The notes under the pieces are model-generated. The model did no database searches. It was given only the letters and a program-made list of their open reading frames with translations, and was not told the DNA's origin. A stretch of DNA of 44,844 bases from Rhodococcus aetherivorans. Lineage in GTDB: Bacteria; Actinomycetota; Actinomycetes; Mycobacteriales; Mycobacteriaceae. The position numbers and the translations under genes are program-made. The stretch lies in NCBI RefSeq assembly GCF_011058165.1, contig NZ_JAALEG010000047.1, positions 1-44,844 on the forward strand, read 5' to 3'. Each line of letters begins with the position of its first letter. Within the stretch, counting starts at the first letter, position 1. This document shows, piece after piece, positions 33,649 to 43,232 of the stretch.

Positions 33649-36600
33649 TCACTCCGCGCTCTCCTCGGTGGACACGACGACCAGCAGGTCGCCGCCCTCC
33701 ACCTGGGACACGCCGGCGAGGGCGACGCGGGTGACGGTGCCGCCACGCGGCGCGGTGATCGCGGCCTCCATCTTCATCGCCTCGATGGTGGCGACGGTGT
33801 CACCGGCCGCGACGCGGTCGCCCTCGGCGACGAGGAGGGTCACGGCGCCGGCGAACGGCGCGGCGACGTGCCCGGGGTTGTTGCGGTCGGCCTTCTCCGC
33901 GGCCGGAACCTCGCTGGCGACGGACTTGTCGCGCACCGAGACCGGGCGCAGCTGCCCGTTGAGGATGCACATCACGGTCCGGAAGCCGCGCTCGTCCGGC
34001 TCGGAGATCGCCTCCAGCCCGATCAGCAGCTCGACACCCTTGTCCAGGCGCACCCGGTGTTCCTCACCGCGGCGCAGACCGTAGAAGAACTGGTTGGCGG
34101 ACAGCTCCGAGGTGTCGCCGTAGCGGTCCCGGTGCTCGAGGAACGCCTGGGTCGGACCGGGGAACAGCAGCCGGTTCAAGGTGGCGCGCCGCTCGCTGGA
34201 GGTGTCGTCGAGCGCCTTCTCCTCCTCGGAGGTCAGCGGCACCTCGGGCTTGGGGGCGCCGCGGCCCTCGAGGGCCTTGGAGCGGAACGGCTCGGGCCAC
34301 CCGCCGGGCGGGGTGCCGAGCTCGCCGCGCAGGAATCCGACCACCGAGTCCGGGATGTCGTAGCGGGCCGGGTCGGCCGCGAACTCGTCGCTGGCGACGC
34401 CGGAACCCACCAGGTGCAGGGCGAGGTCACCGACCACCTTCGACGACGGAGTGACCTTGACCAGCCGGCCGAGCATCCGGTCGGCCGCGGCATACTTGGC
34501 CTCGACCTCCTCGAACCGGTCGCCCAGACCCAGCGCGATGGCCTGCTGCCGCAGGTTCGACAGCTGCCCGCCGGGGATCTCGTGGGTGTACACCCGGCCC
34601 GTCGGGGCGGGCAGGCCCGATTCGAACGGCGCGTACACCTTGCGCAGCGCCTCCCAGTACGGCTCGAGGTCGCACACGGCCTGCAGGTCCAGACCGGTGT
34701 CGTACTCCGAGTGCGCGGCCGCGGCGACGATCGCCGACAGCGCGGGCTGGCTGGTGGTGCCGGCCAGCGCGGCGGAGGCGCCGTCGACGGCGTCGGCGCC
34801 GGCCTGCCACGCCGCGAGGTACGTCGCGAGCTGACCACCGGGGGTGTCGTGCGTGTGCACGTGCACCGGCAGGTCGAAGTTGCTGCGCAGCGCCGAGACC
34901 AGGGTGGCGGCCGCGGGTGCGCGCAGCAGCCCGGCCATGTCCTTGATCGCCAGCACGTGGGCCCCGGCCTCGACGATCTGCTCCGCCAGGCGCAGGTAGT
35001 AGTCGAGGGTGTAGAGCGTCTCGCCGGGATCGGAGAGGTCCCCGGTGTAGGACATCGCGACCTCGGCCAGGGCGGTGCCGGTCTCGCGGACCGCGTCGAT
35101 CGCCGGCCGCATCTGGTCGACGTTGTTCAGCGCGTCGAAGATGCGGAAGATGTCGATGCCGGTGTCGGTGGCCTCCCGCACGAACGCGCGGGTGACCATC
35201 TCCGGGTACGGGGTGTAGCCGACCGTGTTGCGGCCGCGCAGCAGCATCTGCAGGTTGATGTTCGGGATCGCCTCCCGCAGCGCCGCCAGACGCTCCCACG
35301 GGTCCTCGTGCAGGAACCGCAGCGCGACGTCGTAGGTGGCGCCGCCCCACGCCTCGATCGACAGCAGCTGCGGGGTCATCCGCGCGACGTGCCCGGCGAC
35401 GGTGAGCAGATCCTTGCTGCGCACGCGCGTCGCGAGCAGCGACTGGTGCGCGTCGCGGAAGGTGGTGTCGGTGACGGCGAGGGCCTTCTGCTCGCGCAGC
35501 GCCTTCGCGAAGCCGTCCGGGCCGAGGGCGAGCAGCCGCTGCCGCGAACCCTCCGGCGGGGCGACGTCGAGGTCGATCTTCGGCAGCTTGTCGTGCGGGT
35601 ACACCGTCGTCGGGCGCTCGCCGTGCGGCTTGTTCACCGTCACGTCGGCGAGGTACTCGACGATCTTCGTGCCGCGGTCGGCGGAGGTCTTGGCGGTCAG
35701 CAGCTGCGGCCGCTCGTCGATGAACGACGTGGTGACGTTCCCGGCCCGGAAGTCCGGGTCGTCGAGCACGGCCTGCAGGAAGGGGATGTTCGTCGACACG
35801 CCGCGGATGCGGAACTCGGTGACCGCGCGGCGGGCGCGGGCGACGGCCGTGGGCAGGTCGCGGCCGCGGGCCGTGAGCTTGACCAGCATCGAATCGAAGT
35901 GGGCGGAGACCTCGGCGCCGACGGAGGTGCCGCCGTCGAGTCGGATCCCGGCGCCGCCGGGCGTGCGGTACGCGCTGATGCGGCCGGTGTCGGGCCGGAA
36001 GCCGTTGGCCGGATCCTCGGTGGTGATGCGGCACTGCAGCGCCGCCCCGCGGATCGCGACCTTGTCCTGCGACAGGCCCAGGTCGGTCAGCGACTCACCG
36101 GAGGCGATGCGCATCTGCGCCTGCACGAGGTCGACGTCGGTGATCTCCTCGGTGACCGTGTGCTCGACCTGGATGCGCGGGTTCATCTCGATGAAGACGT
36201 GGTTGCCGCGGGAATCGAGGAGGAACTCGACGGTGCCGGCGCAGCTGTAACCGATCTGCTTCGCGAACGCGACGGCGTCCGCGCAGATCCGCTCGCGCAG
36301 CTCGGGGGCGAGGTTCGGTGCCGGGGCCAGCTCGATGACCTTCTGGTGGCGGCGCTGCAGCGAGCAGTCCCGCTCGAACAGATGCATCACATTGCCCTGG
36401 CCGTCGGCCAGGATCTGCACCTCGATGTGCCGGGGATCGACCACCGCCTGCTCGAGGAACACCGTGGGATCGCCGAACGCCGCATCCGCCTCCCGGGACG
36501 CCGCCTCGATCGCCTCCCGCAGCTGGCCACGCTCGGCCACGCGCCGCATGCCACGCCCGCCACCGCCGGCGACGGCCTTGACGAAGATCGGGAACTCCAT

Positions 36601-37050
36601 GGACTCGGCAGCCGCGAGCAACTGCTCGAGATCGGCCGACGGCTCCGACGACGCCAGCACCGGCAGACCCGCCGCCTTGGCTGCCGCGATCGCCCGCGCC
36701 TTGTTTCCGGTCAGCTCCAGCACGTGCGCCGACGGACCGATGAAGGTGATGCCCTCCGCCGCGCACGCCGCCGCCAGGTCCGGGTTCTCGGACAGGAAAC
36801 CGTAGCCGGGGTAGACCGCGTCGGCGCCGGCCTTCTTCGCGGCGGCGACGATCTCCGCCACGGACAGGTACGCACGGACCGGATGCCCCTGCTCCCCGAT
36901 CTGGTAGGCCTCGTCGGCCTTGAGCCGGTGCAGGGAATTGCGGTCCTCGTACGGAAACACCGCGACGGTCCCGGCACCCAGTTCATAGGCGGCGCGGAAC
37001 GCGCGGATCGCGATCTCGCCTCGGTTGGCGACAAGCACTTTGGAGAACAT
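33649..37050 (-). CDS. pyc: Pyruvate carboxylase
   Basis: ATP- and biotin-dependent carboxylation of pyruvate to oxaloacetate. 1133 residues, full length. Biotin carboxylase domain (about 1-450) from MFSKVLVANRGEIAIRAFRAAYELG, with the ATP-grasp glycine loop KAVAGGGGRGMRRV and the substrate-bearing EMNPRIQVEHTVTEE. Carboxyltransferase domain (about 530-800) with DTTFRDAHQSLLATRVR and the metal-site VHVHTHDT. Biotinyl domain at the C-terminus with the biotinylated lysine in IEAMKMEAAI. Starts seven bases after a -10-like TACCGT, so its mRNA may be leaderless. Confidence 0.98.
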   Translation of the reverse strand: MFSKVLVANRGEIAIRAFRAAYELGAGTVAVFPYEDRNSLHRLKADEAYQIGEQGHPVRAYLSVAEIVAAAKKAGADAVYPGYGFLSENPDLAAACAAEGITFIGPSAHVLELTGNKARAIAAAKAAGLPVLASSEPSADLEQLLAAAESMEFPIFVKAVAGGGGRGMRRVAERGQLREAIEAASREADAAFGDPTVFLEQAVVDPRHIEVQILADGQGNVMHLFERDCSLQRRHQKVIELAPAPNLAPELRERICADAVAFAKQIGYSCAGTVEFLLDSRGNHVFIEMNPRIQVEHTVTEEITDVDLVQAQMRIASGESLTDLGLSQDKVAIRGAALQCRITTEDPANGFRPDTGRISAYRTPGGAGIRLDGGTSVGAEVSAHFDSMLVKLTARGRDLPTAVARARRAVTEFRIRGVSTNIPFLQAVLDDPDFRAGNVTTSFIDERPQLLTAKTSADRGTKIVEYLADVTVNKPHGERPTTVYPHDKLPKIDLDVAPPEGSRQRLLALGPDGFAKALREQKALAVTDTTFRDAHQSLLATRVRSKDLLTVAGHVARMTPQLLSIEAWGGATYDVALRFLHEDPWERLAALREAIPNINLQMLLRGRNTVGYTPYPEMVTRAFVREATDTGIDIFRIFDALNNVDQMRPAIDAVRETGTALAEVAMSYTGDLSDPGETLYTLDYYLRLAEQIVEAGAHVLAIKDMAGLLRAPAAATLVSALRSNFDLPVHVHTHDTPGGQLATYLAAWQAGADAVDGASAALAGTTSQPALSAIVAAAAHSEYDTGLDLQAVCDLEPYWEALRKVYAPFESGLPAPTGRVYTHEIPGGQLSNLRQQAIALGLGDRFEEVEAKYAAADRMLGRLVKVTPSSKVVGDLALHLVGSGVASDEFAADPARYDIPDSVVGFLRGELGTPPGGWPEPFRSKALEGRGAPKPEVPLTSEEEKALDDTSSERRATLNRLLFPGPTQAFLEHRDRYGDTSELSANQFFYGLRRGEEHRVRLDKGVELLIGLEAISEPDERGFRTVMCILNGQLRPVSVRDKSVASEVPAAEKADRNNPGHVAAPFAGAVTLLVAEGDRVAAGDTVATIEAMKMEAAITAPRGGTVTRVALAGVSQVEGGDLLVVVSTEESAE

Positions 37051-37056
37051 TGGACG

Positions 37057-37062
37057 ACGGTA
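37057..37062 (-). promoter_or_regulatory. -10 element for a leaderless pyc transcript
   Basis: TACCGT on the minus strand, six bases before ATG 37050. No Shine-Dalgarno sequence is present in front of pyc, which fits leaderless initiation. The -35 (CCGAAC at 17 bases) is weak. The rest of the 184-base pyc-recG gap shows no other feature. Confidence 0.45.
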
Positions 37063-37234
37063 CCGCGACGTAACACTCCGTTCGGCGTCCGCATCCCAGA
37101 TCGTGGGACGGATGCACGTCTTTGTCCGACTGAAACGATGCAGGTCGAGGGATCCTTAACGTGCCGGAAACGTCGCGGGTGCGGCGGGCGTCACCTCACA
37201 ACGGCGCTGCGCCCGGCGTGCGCGGAACGTAACC

Positions 37235-39532
37235 TCACGACTTCTCGAGATACGCGACCCGTTCGGTGTCGAGCGCGGCCGACACCATGCGGGCCAGACC
37301 GGGGTGTTCCTCGAGCCGCGGATCGCGGTCGGTCACGGCGCGGGCGAAGGCCTGCGCGGCCGCGATGACCTCGACGTCGTCGACGAGCGAGAGCATCCGC
37401 AGCGTCGAGGTGGTGCCCGACTGGGCGACACCGAGCACATCGCCCTCGCGGCGCTGCTGCAGGTCCAGCTGGGCGAGCGCGAATCCGTCGGTGGTCGCGG
37501 CGACGGCCTCGAGGCGGGCCATGGCGGGCGCGCCGGGCTTCGAATCCGACACGAGCAGGCACAGCCCCGGATGCCCGCCCCGGCCCACCCGGCCGCGCAG
37601 CTGGTGCAGCTGGCTGACCCCGAACCGGTCGGCGTCCACGATCACCATCACCGTCGCGTTGGGCACATCCACGCCGACTTCGACGACGGTGGTGCACACC
37701 AGCACGTCGATGTCCCCGGCGGCGAAGTCGCGCATCACCGCGTCCTTCTCGTCCGCGGGCAGTCGCCCGTGCAGCAACCCGACCCTCAGGTGGGCCAGCG
37801 GGCCGCCCGCGAGCTCCTCGAACTGCTGGAGCACCGACTTCGTCTCGGGCGGCTTGCCCCTGCCCCCGCGCCCGCCGGTCGTCTCCGCCTCGTCGAAGCC
37901 GACCAGGTCGGCGTCCTCGTCGCTGTCGCCGTCGCCGATGCGCGAGCACACCACATACGCCTGCCGGCCCGCCGCGACCTCTTCGCCGATGCGTTCCCAC
38001 GCGCGCGCCACCCAGCTGGGATGCACCTTCGCCGCCACGACCCGGCTGGTGATGGGCGACCGGCCGCGGGGCAGTTCCCGCAATGTGGACACCTCGAGGT
38101 CGCCGAGGACGGTCATCGCGATGGTGCGCGGGATGGGTGTCGCCGTCATGACCAGCACGTGCGGGCTGGCACCGTCGCGGCCGCGGTTGCGCAGCACGTC
38201 GCGCTGCTCCACGCCGAACCGGTGCTGTTCGTCGACGACGACGAGGCCGAGGTCGTAGAACTCGACGCCCTGCTGGATCAGCGCGTGGGTGCCGATCACG
38301 AGCCCCGAGTCGCCGCTCACGATGTCGAGCAGGGCCTGCCGCTTGCGGGCCGCGCTCATCGAGCCCGTCACGAGGGTGACCTTGGTGGCCAGCTCGTGGG
38401 CGGCGAGTTCGCCCGCCGCGGCGAGATCGCCGAGCATCTTCGCCAGCGAGCGCGCATGCTGGGCGGCGAGCACCTCGGTCGGCGCGAGCAGTGCGCACTG
38501 GTGTCCCGCGTCGATGACCTGCAGCATCGCCCGCAGCGCCACGATCGTCTTGCCCGAGCCGACCTCGCCCTGCAGCAGCCGGTTCATCGGGTGCGATCCG
38601 GCGAGGTCCGCCGCGATCTCGTCGGCGACCGCGAGCTGCCCGGCGGTCAGTTCGAACGGCAGCCGGCGATCGAACTCGTCGGCGATGCCGCCGCTGCGGC
38701 GCGGGCACGCCGGGGCCGTGCGCACCGCGACGTCGTGGCGGCGCCGGGCGAGGACGAGCTGCACCGCCGCGGCCTCGTCGAACCGCAGGCGCTCCCGGGC
38801 GGCGGTGACGTCGTCCCGGTCGTCGGGCAGGTGGATGCGGCGCAGCGCCTCGTCCAGCCCGATCAGGCCGTGCTCGCCACGCACCCACTCGGGCAGCGGG
38901 TCGTCGACGGTCTCGAGCTGATCGAGGATCTGCCGCACGCAGCGCATCACGGTCCACGACTCGACGTCGCGGGTTGCGGGGTACATCGGGATGAGGGCCC
39001 GATCGAAGATCGACATGTCGATGCCGCCGTCGCCCTGGGCACTGCGGGCCATGCCGGCGAGCGCGCCGGCGCCGCGCACCCGGGTGGGCCGCGGGGCCGC
39101 GCCACCGATCTCGGGGCCGCGAGGCTCGGGCAGGATGATGTAGCTCGGGTGGGCCAGGCTCCACTTGTCGCGGAAGTACTTGACGGTGCCGGAGAACATG
39201 CCGCGCACCCCGGGCTTGATGTTGTACTTGACCTTCTGCGGGTTGAAGAAGGTGACGTCGATCTTCTGCCGGTCCGATTCGAGCACGACGGCGAGCCGGG
39301 TGCCGGGCCGGCTCTTCATCCGCACCTCGTCGGCCCTGGCCACCCGCGCGATGATCGTCACGTGCTGGCCCTCGACCGGTTGCGAGTCGCCGAGCTCGGC
39401 GCCCTGGGTGGCGTACCGGTGGGGATAGTGGCGCAGCAGGTCCTCGACGGTGGTCATGCCGAACGAGTCGGCGAGTGCATCCGCGGTCTTGCGGCCGAGA
39501 AGATGATCGAGTCGGTCCGCGAGTGTCGCCAC
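37235..39532 (-). CDS. recG: ATP-dependent DNA helicase RecG
   Basis: Branch-migration helicase for stalled replication forks and recombination intermediates. 765 residues. N-terminal wedge/OB-fold domain (about 1-190) starting MATLADRLDHLLGRKTADAL and including HYPHRYATQ. Helicase motifs: Q/I region LTAGQLAVADEIAADL and LLQGEVGSGKT, Walker B DEQHRFG, MTATPIPRT, then VVEVGVDVPNATVMVI, DADRFGVSQLHQLRGRVGRG. An insert of about 20 residues between the two lobes (GDGDSDEDADLVGFDEAE) and another in the wedge are acidic or Gly/Pro-rich. Ends 60 bases from the DAK2 gene upstream. Confidence 0.97.
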   Translation of the reverse strand: MATLADRLDHLLGRKTADALADSFGMTTVEDLLRHYPHRYATQGAELGDSQPVEGQHVTIIARVARADEVRMKSRPGTRLAVVLESDRQKIDVTFFNPQKVKYNIKPGVRGMFSGTVKYFRDKWSLAHPSYIILPEPRGPEIGGAAPRPTRVRGAGALAGMARSAQGDGGIDMSIFDRALIPMYPATRDVESWTVMRCVRQILDQLETVDDPLPEWVRGEHGLIGLDEALRRIHLPDDRDDVTAARERLRFDEAAAVQLVLARRRHDVAVRTAPACPRRSGGIADEFDRRLPFELTAGQLAVADEIAADLAGSHPMNRLLQGEVGSGKTIVALRAMLQVIDAGHQCALLAPTEVLAAQHARSLAKMLGDLAAAGELAAHELATKVTLVTGSMSAARKRQALLDIVSGDSGLVIGTHALIQQGVEFYDLGLVVVDEQHRFGVEQRDVLRNRGRDGASPHVLVMTATPIPRTIAMTVLGDLEVSTLRELPRGRSPITSRVVAAKVHPSWVARAWERIGEEVAAGRQAYVVCSRIGDGDSDEDADLVGFDEAETTGGRGGRGKPPETKSVLQQFEELAGGPLAHLRVGLLHGRLPADEKDAVMRDFAAGDIDVLVCTTVVEVGVDVPNATVMVIVDADRFGVSQLHQLRGRVGRGGHPGLCLLVSDSKPGAPAMARLEAVAATTDGFALAQLDLQQRREGDVLGVAQSGTTSTLRMLSLVDDVEVIAAAQAFARAVTDRDPRLEEHPGLARMVSAALDTERVAYLEKS

Positions 39533-39592
39533 TGCCGTCCTCTCCGCTCCGATCGACGCCGGGGGGCCGGCGTCCGACTGTTCCTGTGCCGG

Positions 39593-41233
39593 CTACTCCA
39601 CACCGAGCTGCAGCAGGTCGCTGCGCTGTCCCCCGTGGTACACCAGCACCTCCACCTCGGGGTGGCGGTCGTTGACGTGCCGGGTCAGTCGCTCGGCGAG
39701 TCCGTCGGGCGCGTCGAAGCCGACGAGCATCGTCACGAGCTCTCCGCCCGCGGCGAGCACCTTGTCGAGCAGCGACGCTCCCGCCGTCACCAGATCATGC
39801 TCGATGACTACGACATCATGACCCGACAGGCCCAGGCTGTGCCCCGGCTCGCACGTTCCCACCCAGGTCAGGGCCCGCTCGTTCGCGATGCGCAGCGAGC
39901 CCCACCGGGTCGCGGCGGCCGCTTCGGACATGGCGAAGGCGTCGTCGGCGGCCTCGCGGCCCGGGTCGTGCACCGCAAGCGACGCCAGTCCCTGCACCAT
40001 CGACGAGCAGGGCAGGAACATCACCTCGCGCCGGTGGTCGCGGGCCGCCGCGCCGACCGCGACGAGTTCCTGGGCGGGCAGCGCACCGTTGGGCAGGACC
40101 ATCACGTCACGGCTGCCCAGCCGGCGGATCGCGTCGAGCAGGTGCCGGCGGGTGATCGGATCGTCCGCCCGCACGATCGCCGCGCCCTCGGCTTCGAACA
40201 GCTCCGCTGCCCCGTCGCCGGCCACGACGGCGAGCACCGAGCGGCTTCCGGCCCCGGAAGCCACCGGGCCGACGCCGATCCGTTGCTGTGCCTCCAGCGC
40301 GAAGCACGTGACGGTGACCTGGTGCAGCCGCCCGGCCTCCAGGCCGGCCTCGACGGCAGCGCCCGCGTCGCAGCAGTGCACGTGCACGGACCAGGTGCCG
40401 GCGCCGTCGCCGACGACGGCGACCGAGTCCCCGAGGGCGTCGAGGCGGGTACGCAGGGTGTCCATGCGGGCGGTGTCGGAGCCCTCGACGAAGTACATGA
40501 CCTCGAAGTCCTGATCGCCGCCGTGGCGGGGTTCGTGCCCGTTGTGCCCGCCGCGCCGGGCGGGAGCGCCGGGCTTCGACGTCGCGATCGGTGCCCGGTC
40601 CGGACGCCGGCCCGACACCGTCTCGACGAACGCGTCGAGCAGCAGGAGCAGACCGAGGCCCCCTGCGTCGACGACGCCGGCCTCGGCCAGCACGTCGAGT
40701 TGCGCGGTGGTGCGCTGCAGGGCCTCGGCGGCGGCGTCGGCCGCTGCGGTCGCCACCGTCACGAGCGAACCGGAGCGGCCGGCCGCGTGCGCGCCGTCGG
40801 CGGCCGCGTGCAGCACGCTGACGATGGTGCCCTCGGCGGGGCAGCTCAGCGCGCGGGTGACGAGGTCTGCGGCGTGCCGCCAGGCGCGCCCGAGTGCGGC
40901 GCCGTCGACGACCACGGCCCCGTCGAGGGCGTCGGCCAGGCCCCGCAGCATCTGCGCGAGGAGGACACCGGAGTTGCCGCGGGCGCCGTGGAACGCGCCG
41001 CGCGCCAGGGCGCCGACGATCGTGGCGACGTCCTCGGCGTCCGCCGCGGAGGTGTCGAGTTCGGCCGCCGCGGAGCGCAGGGTGACGAGCAGGTTGGTAC
41101 CGGTGTCGCCGTCGGGGACGGGGAAGACGTTGAGGCTGTTGATCTCGTCGCGTCGCTCGGCGAGCGCCCGCAACCCGAGATCCACCCATCGGCGCAGGGC
41201 AGTCCCGTCGACTGCTTCCCCGACCTCGAGCAC
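39593..41233 (-). CDS. DAK2-domain protein (FakA/YloV-like)
   Basis: 546 residues from GTG 41233, chosen because the GGGGGGAAG purine run precedes it and the family begins at VLEVGEAVDG; the frame is open further upstream. An N-terminal DhaL/DAK2 domain (about 1-200) has INSLNVFPVPDGDTGTNLL with the conserved Asp residues for Mg-ATP, and HGARGNSGVLLAQML. The C-terminal part (about 230-546) has MYFVEGSD, VHVHCCDAG and IVRADDPITRRHLLDAI, LPNGA, as in the fatty-acid-kinase/YloV family (FakA with a FakB partner in Firmicutes). Equivalent to the gene before recG in mycobacteria (Rv2974c/Rv2975c, from memory). The actual substrate in actinobacteria is uncertain. Confidence 0.9.
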   Translation of the reverse strand: MLEVGEAVDGTALRRWVDLGLRALAERRDEINSLNVFPVPDGDTGTNLLVTLRSAAAELDTSAADAEDVATIVGALARGAFHGARGNSGVLLAQMLRGLADALDGAVVVDGAALGRAWRHAADLVTRALSCPAEGTIVSVLHAAADGAHAAGRSGSLVTVATAAADAAAEALQRTTAQLDVLAEAGVVDAGGLGLLLLLDAFVETVSGRRPDRAPIATSKPGAPARRGGHNGHEPRHGGDQDFEVMYFVEGSDTARMDTLRTRLDALGDSVAVVGDGAGTWSVHVHCCDAGAAVEAGLEAGRLHQVTVTCFALEAQQRIGVGPVASGAGSRSVLAVVAGDGAAELFEAEGAAIVRADDPITRRHLLDAIRRLGSRDVMVLPNGALPAQELVAVGAAARDHRREVMFLPCSSMVQGLASLAVHDPGREAADDAFAMSEAAAATRWGSLRIANERALTWVGTCEPGHSLGLSGHDVVVIEHDLVTAGASLLDKVLAAGGELVTMLVGFDAPDGLAERLTRHVNDRHPEVEVLVYHGGQRSDLLQLGVE

Positions 41234-41302
41234 CTGCTTCCCCCCTTCGCCACCACGCAACCGGTGACGCAAGGGTAGCGGTGCCCCCGTCGGACGGCCG
41301 GT

Positions 41303-41332
41303 TTGGCCATTGCCACCCCCACCCGCTACGCT
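41303..41332 (+). promoter_or_regulatory. Promoter of rpmB
   Basis: -35 TTGGCC (41303-41308), 18-base spacer, -10 TACGCT (41327-41332), in the 195-base divergent gap between the DAK2 gene and rpmB. Predicted leader of about 90 bases ends with AAGGAG (41414-41419) before ATG 41429. Confidence 0.5.
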
Positions 41333-41428
41333 TGCAGGGTTGCCTCGCACGGATGGCGGACGCCTCCTCGTGTTCGCAGGCCGACGAAGACACGAAAATA
41401 TCCACTACTCACCAAGGAGTTCGCGACT

Positions 41429-41620
41429 ATGGCTGCCGTCTGCGACGTATGCGCCAAGGGCCCCGGCTTCGGTAAGTCGGTCTCGCACTCGCACCGGCGT
41501 ACCAACCGTCGTTGGAACCCGAACATCCAGAGCGTGCGCGCTCAGGTTGCCCCGGGCAACACGCGTAAGGTCAACGTGTGCACCTCCTGCCTCAAGGCGG
41601 GCAAGGTCGTTCGCGGCTGA
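41429..41620 (+). CDS. rpmB: 50S ribosomal protein L28
   Basis: 63 residues, [34 protein letters not shown] in order. Zinc-binding (C+) type with Cys5, Cys8, Cys51 and Cys54. AAGGAG nine bases upstream. A strong hairpin follows the stop. L28 at this place is conserved near recG and ung in mycobacteria. Since rpmF here is also the zinc type, zinc-free paralogues under Zur control may be encoded elsewhere. Confidence 0.98.
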   Translation: MAAVCDVCAKGPGFGKSVSHSHRRTNRRWNPNIQSVRAQVAPGNTRKVNVCTSCLKAGKVVRG

Positions 41621-41635
41621 TCCCCGGTTCGGCAT

Positions 41636-41669
41636 ACGAGGCCCCGGCGTTGCGACGCCGGGGCCTCGT
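41636..41669. terminator. Hairpin terminator after rpmB
   Basis: Perfect 15-bp inverted repeat (41636-41650 with 41655-41669; ACGAGGCCCCGGCGT) closing a four-base TGCG loop, 16 bases after the rpmB stop. There is no strong T-run (CGTGTTCC follows), but stem strength suits an actinobacterial terminator. Confidence 0.75.
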
Positions 41670-41721
41670 CGTGTTCCGCCATCGTCGCCGTGACCCCGTA
41701 CCCGCCGGGCGGGGCGACCGG

Positions 41722-41727
41722 TAGGGT
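41722..41727 (+). promoter_or_regulatory. -10 element for a leaderless crotonase transcript
   Basis: TAGGGT seven bases before GTG 41735. There is no Shine-Dalgarno sequence between them, which fits leaderless initiation. No clear -35. Confidence 0.45.
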
Positions 41728-41734
41728 GCCCCGG

Positions 41735-42526
41735 GTGACCGAATCAGTACTGTCCCACGTCCGCCTCGAGGACGGCGTCCTGCGCATCGCCGTGGCGACC
41801 GCCGAGCGCGGCACGTCCCTCTCCCCCGCGGGCATGGCCCAGGGCGTCGAGGCCCTGCGCACCGCCGGCCCCGAGGTCGGCGCCGTCCTGCTCGTCGGTG
41901 AGGGTGCCAACTTCTGCGCGGGCGGCGACGTCCGCGCCTTCGCTTCCGCGCCCGACCGCGGCGAGTTCGTCGGCGACGTCGCACGCCTGTTCCACGACTT
42001 CGTCCGCGCCCTCGACGCGGCCCGCGTGCCCGTGGTGGCCGCCGTCCAGGGCTGGGCGGCGGGCGCGGGCATGAGCATCGTGCTGCACGCCGACATCGCG
42101 CTCGGGGGCCCCTCGACGAAGCTGCGGCCGGCCTACCCGTCGATCGGGTTCACCCCCGACGGTGGCATGTCGTGGACCCTGCCGCGCATCGTCGGAGTCG
42201 CCCGGGCGCGGGAGATCATCCTCACCGACTGTGTCCTGAACGCCGACGAGGCCGTGCGGCTCGGGGTGCTCAGCCGCCTCGTCGCCGACGACGAGGTGCC
42301 CGGCGAGGCGATGCGGGTGGCCCGCACCCTCGCGAACGGCCCCACCGCCGCCTACGCCGGGATCCGGCAACTGCTCGCCGATTCGGCGGGGCGGTCGCTG
42401 TCCGAGCAGCTCGACGCGGAGGCCGCGGCGATCGCGGCGGCCGCGAACGGCCCGACCGGTATCGAGGGTGTCGACGCGTTCGTCGAGAAGCGGCGCCCCG
42501 ACTTCGAGTCGATTCGCCGCGGCTGA
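41735..42526 (+). CDS. Enoyl-CoA hydratase/isomerase family protein
   Basis: Crotonase-fold acyl-CoA enzyme, 263 residues from GTG 41735. Oxyanion-hole segments are GEGANFCAGGDVRAF (about 53-67) and VQGWAAGAGMSIVLHADIAL (about 102-121). The later segment YPSIGFTPDGGMSWTLPRIVG has Asp where hydratases carry the second catalytic Glu, as in PaaG-type isomerases, so isomerase or another crotonase activity is more likely than plain hydration. The C-terminus FVEKRRPDF is typical. It converges on ung with an 11-base gap. Confidence 0.9.
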   Translation: MTESVLSHVRLEDGVLRIAVATAERGTSLSPAGMAQGVEALRTAGPEVGAVLLVGEGANFCAGGDVRAFASAPDRGEFVGDVARLFHDFVRALDAARVPVVAAVQGWAAGAGMSIVLHADIALGGPSTKLRPAYPSIGFTPDGGMSWTLPRIVGVARAREIILTDCVLNADEAVRLGVLSRLVADDEVPGEAMRVARTLANGPTAAYAGIRQLLADSAGRSLSEQLDAEAAAIAAAANGPTGIEGVDAFVEKRRPDFESIRRG

Positions 42527-42537
42527 GCCACGCCCGT

Positions 42538-43215
42538 TCAGGCCAGGCGCCAGTCCACCGGGTCCCCGCCCTGCTCGGTCAGCAGCGCGTTCGCGCGGCT
42601 GAAGGGGCGGGACCCGAAGAACCCGCGGGAGGCCGACAGCGGCGACGGGTGCGCCGACTTCACGGTGGGCACGTCGCCGAGCATCGGTTCGAGGGTGGCC
42701 GCGTCGCGGCCCCACAGGATCGCGACGAGCGGCGCGGTGCGGGCGACGAGCGCCCGGATCGCCTGCTCGGTCACGCTCTCCCAGCCCTTGCCCCGATGCG
42801 ACGCCGGCTGGCCGGGTTGCACCGTCAGGACGCGGTTGAGCAGCAGCACCCCCTGTGCCGACCACGGTGTGAGGTCGCCGTTGGGTGGTGTCGGCAGGCC
42901 GAGGTCGTCGCTGTATTCGCGGTAGATGTTGGCCAGGCTGCGCGGCACCGGACGCACCTCCGGCGCGACCGAGAAGCTCAGTCCGACGGCATGACCCGGC
43001 GTCGGATACGGGTCCTGGCCGACGATGAGCACCTTCACCCGGTCGAACGGCTGGGTGAAGGCCCGCAGCACGTTCGCGCCGGAGGGCAGGTAGCCGCGTC
43101 CGGCGGCGTTCTCGGCGCGCAGGAAGTCGCCCATCGCGGCGATGTCGGCGGCAACGGGAGCCAGCGCCCGCGCCCAGCCTTCCTCGACGATCTCCGGCAG
43201 GGGTCGTACAGCCAT
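42538..43215 (-). CDS. ung: Uracil-DNA glycosylase
   Basis: Family 1 uracil-DNA glycosylase, removes uracil from DNA. 225 residues. Motif [19 protein letters not shown] holds the water-activating Asp; [23 protein letters not shown] follows; motif [19 protein letters not shown] carries the catalytic His. It starts 17 bases after the carbonic-anhydrase-like gene, as part of thiL-gCA-ung. Confidence 0.97.
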   Translation of the reverse strand: MAVRPLPEIVEEGWARALAPVAADIAAMGDFLRAENAAGRGYLPSGANVLRAFTQPFDRVKVLIVGQDPYPTPGHAVGLSFSVAPEVRPVPRSLANIYREYSDDLGLPTPPNGDLTPWSAQGVLLLNRVLTVQPGQPASHRGKGWESVTEQAIRALVARTAPLVAILWGRDAATLEPMLGDVPTVKSAHPSPLSASRGFFGSRPFSRANALLTEQGGDPVDWRLA

Positions 43216-43232
43216 CGGTGGTGCCCGGCCCC

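Noticed and set aside
33364..41278. Two very long plus-strand open frames (33364-37368 and 37304-41278)
   Set aside because: They mirror pyc, recG and the DAK2 gene; composition is Arg/Gly/Val/Asp-rich without domains.
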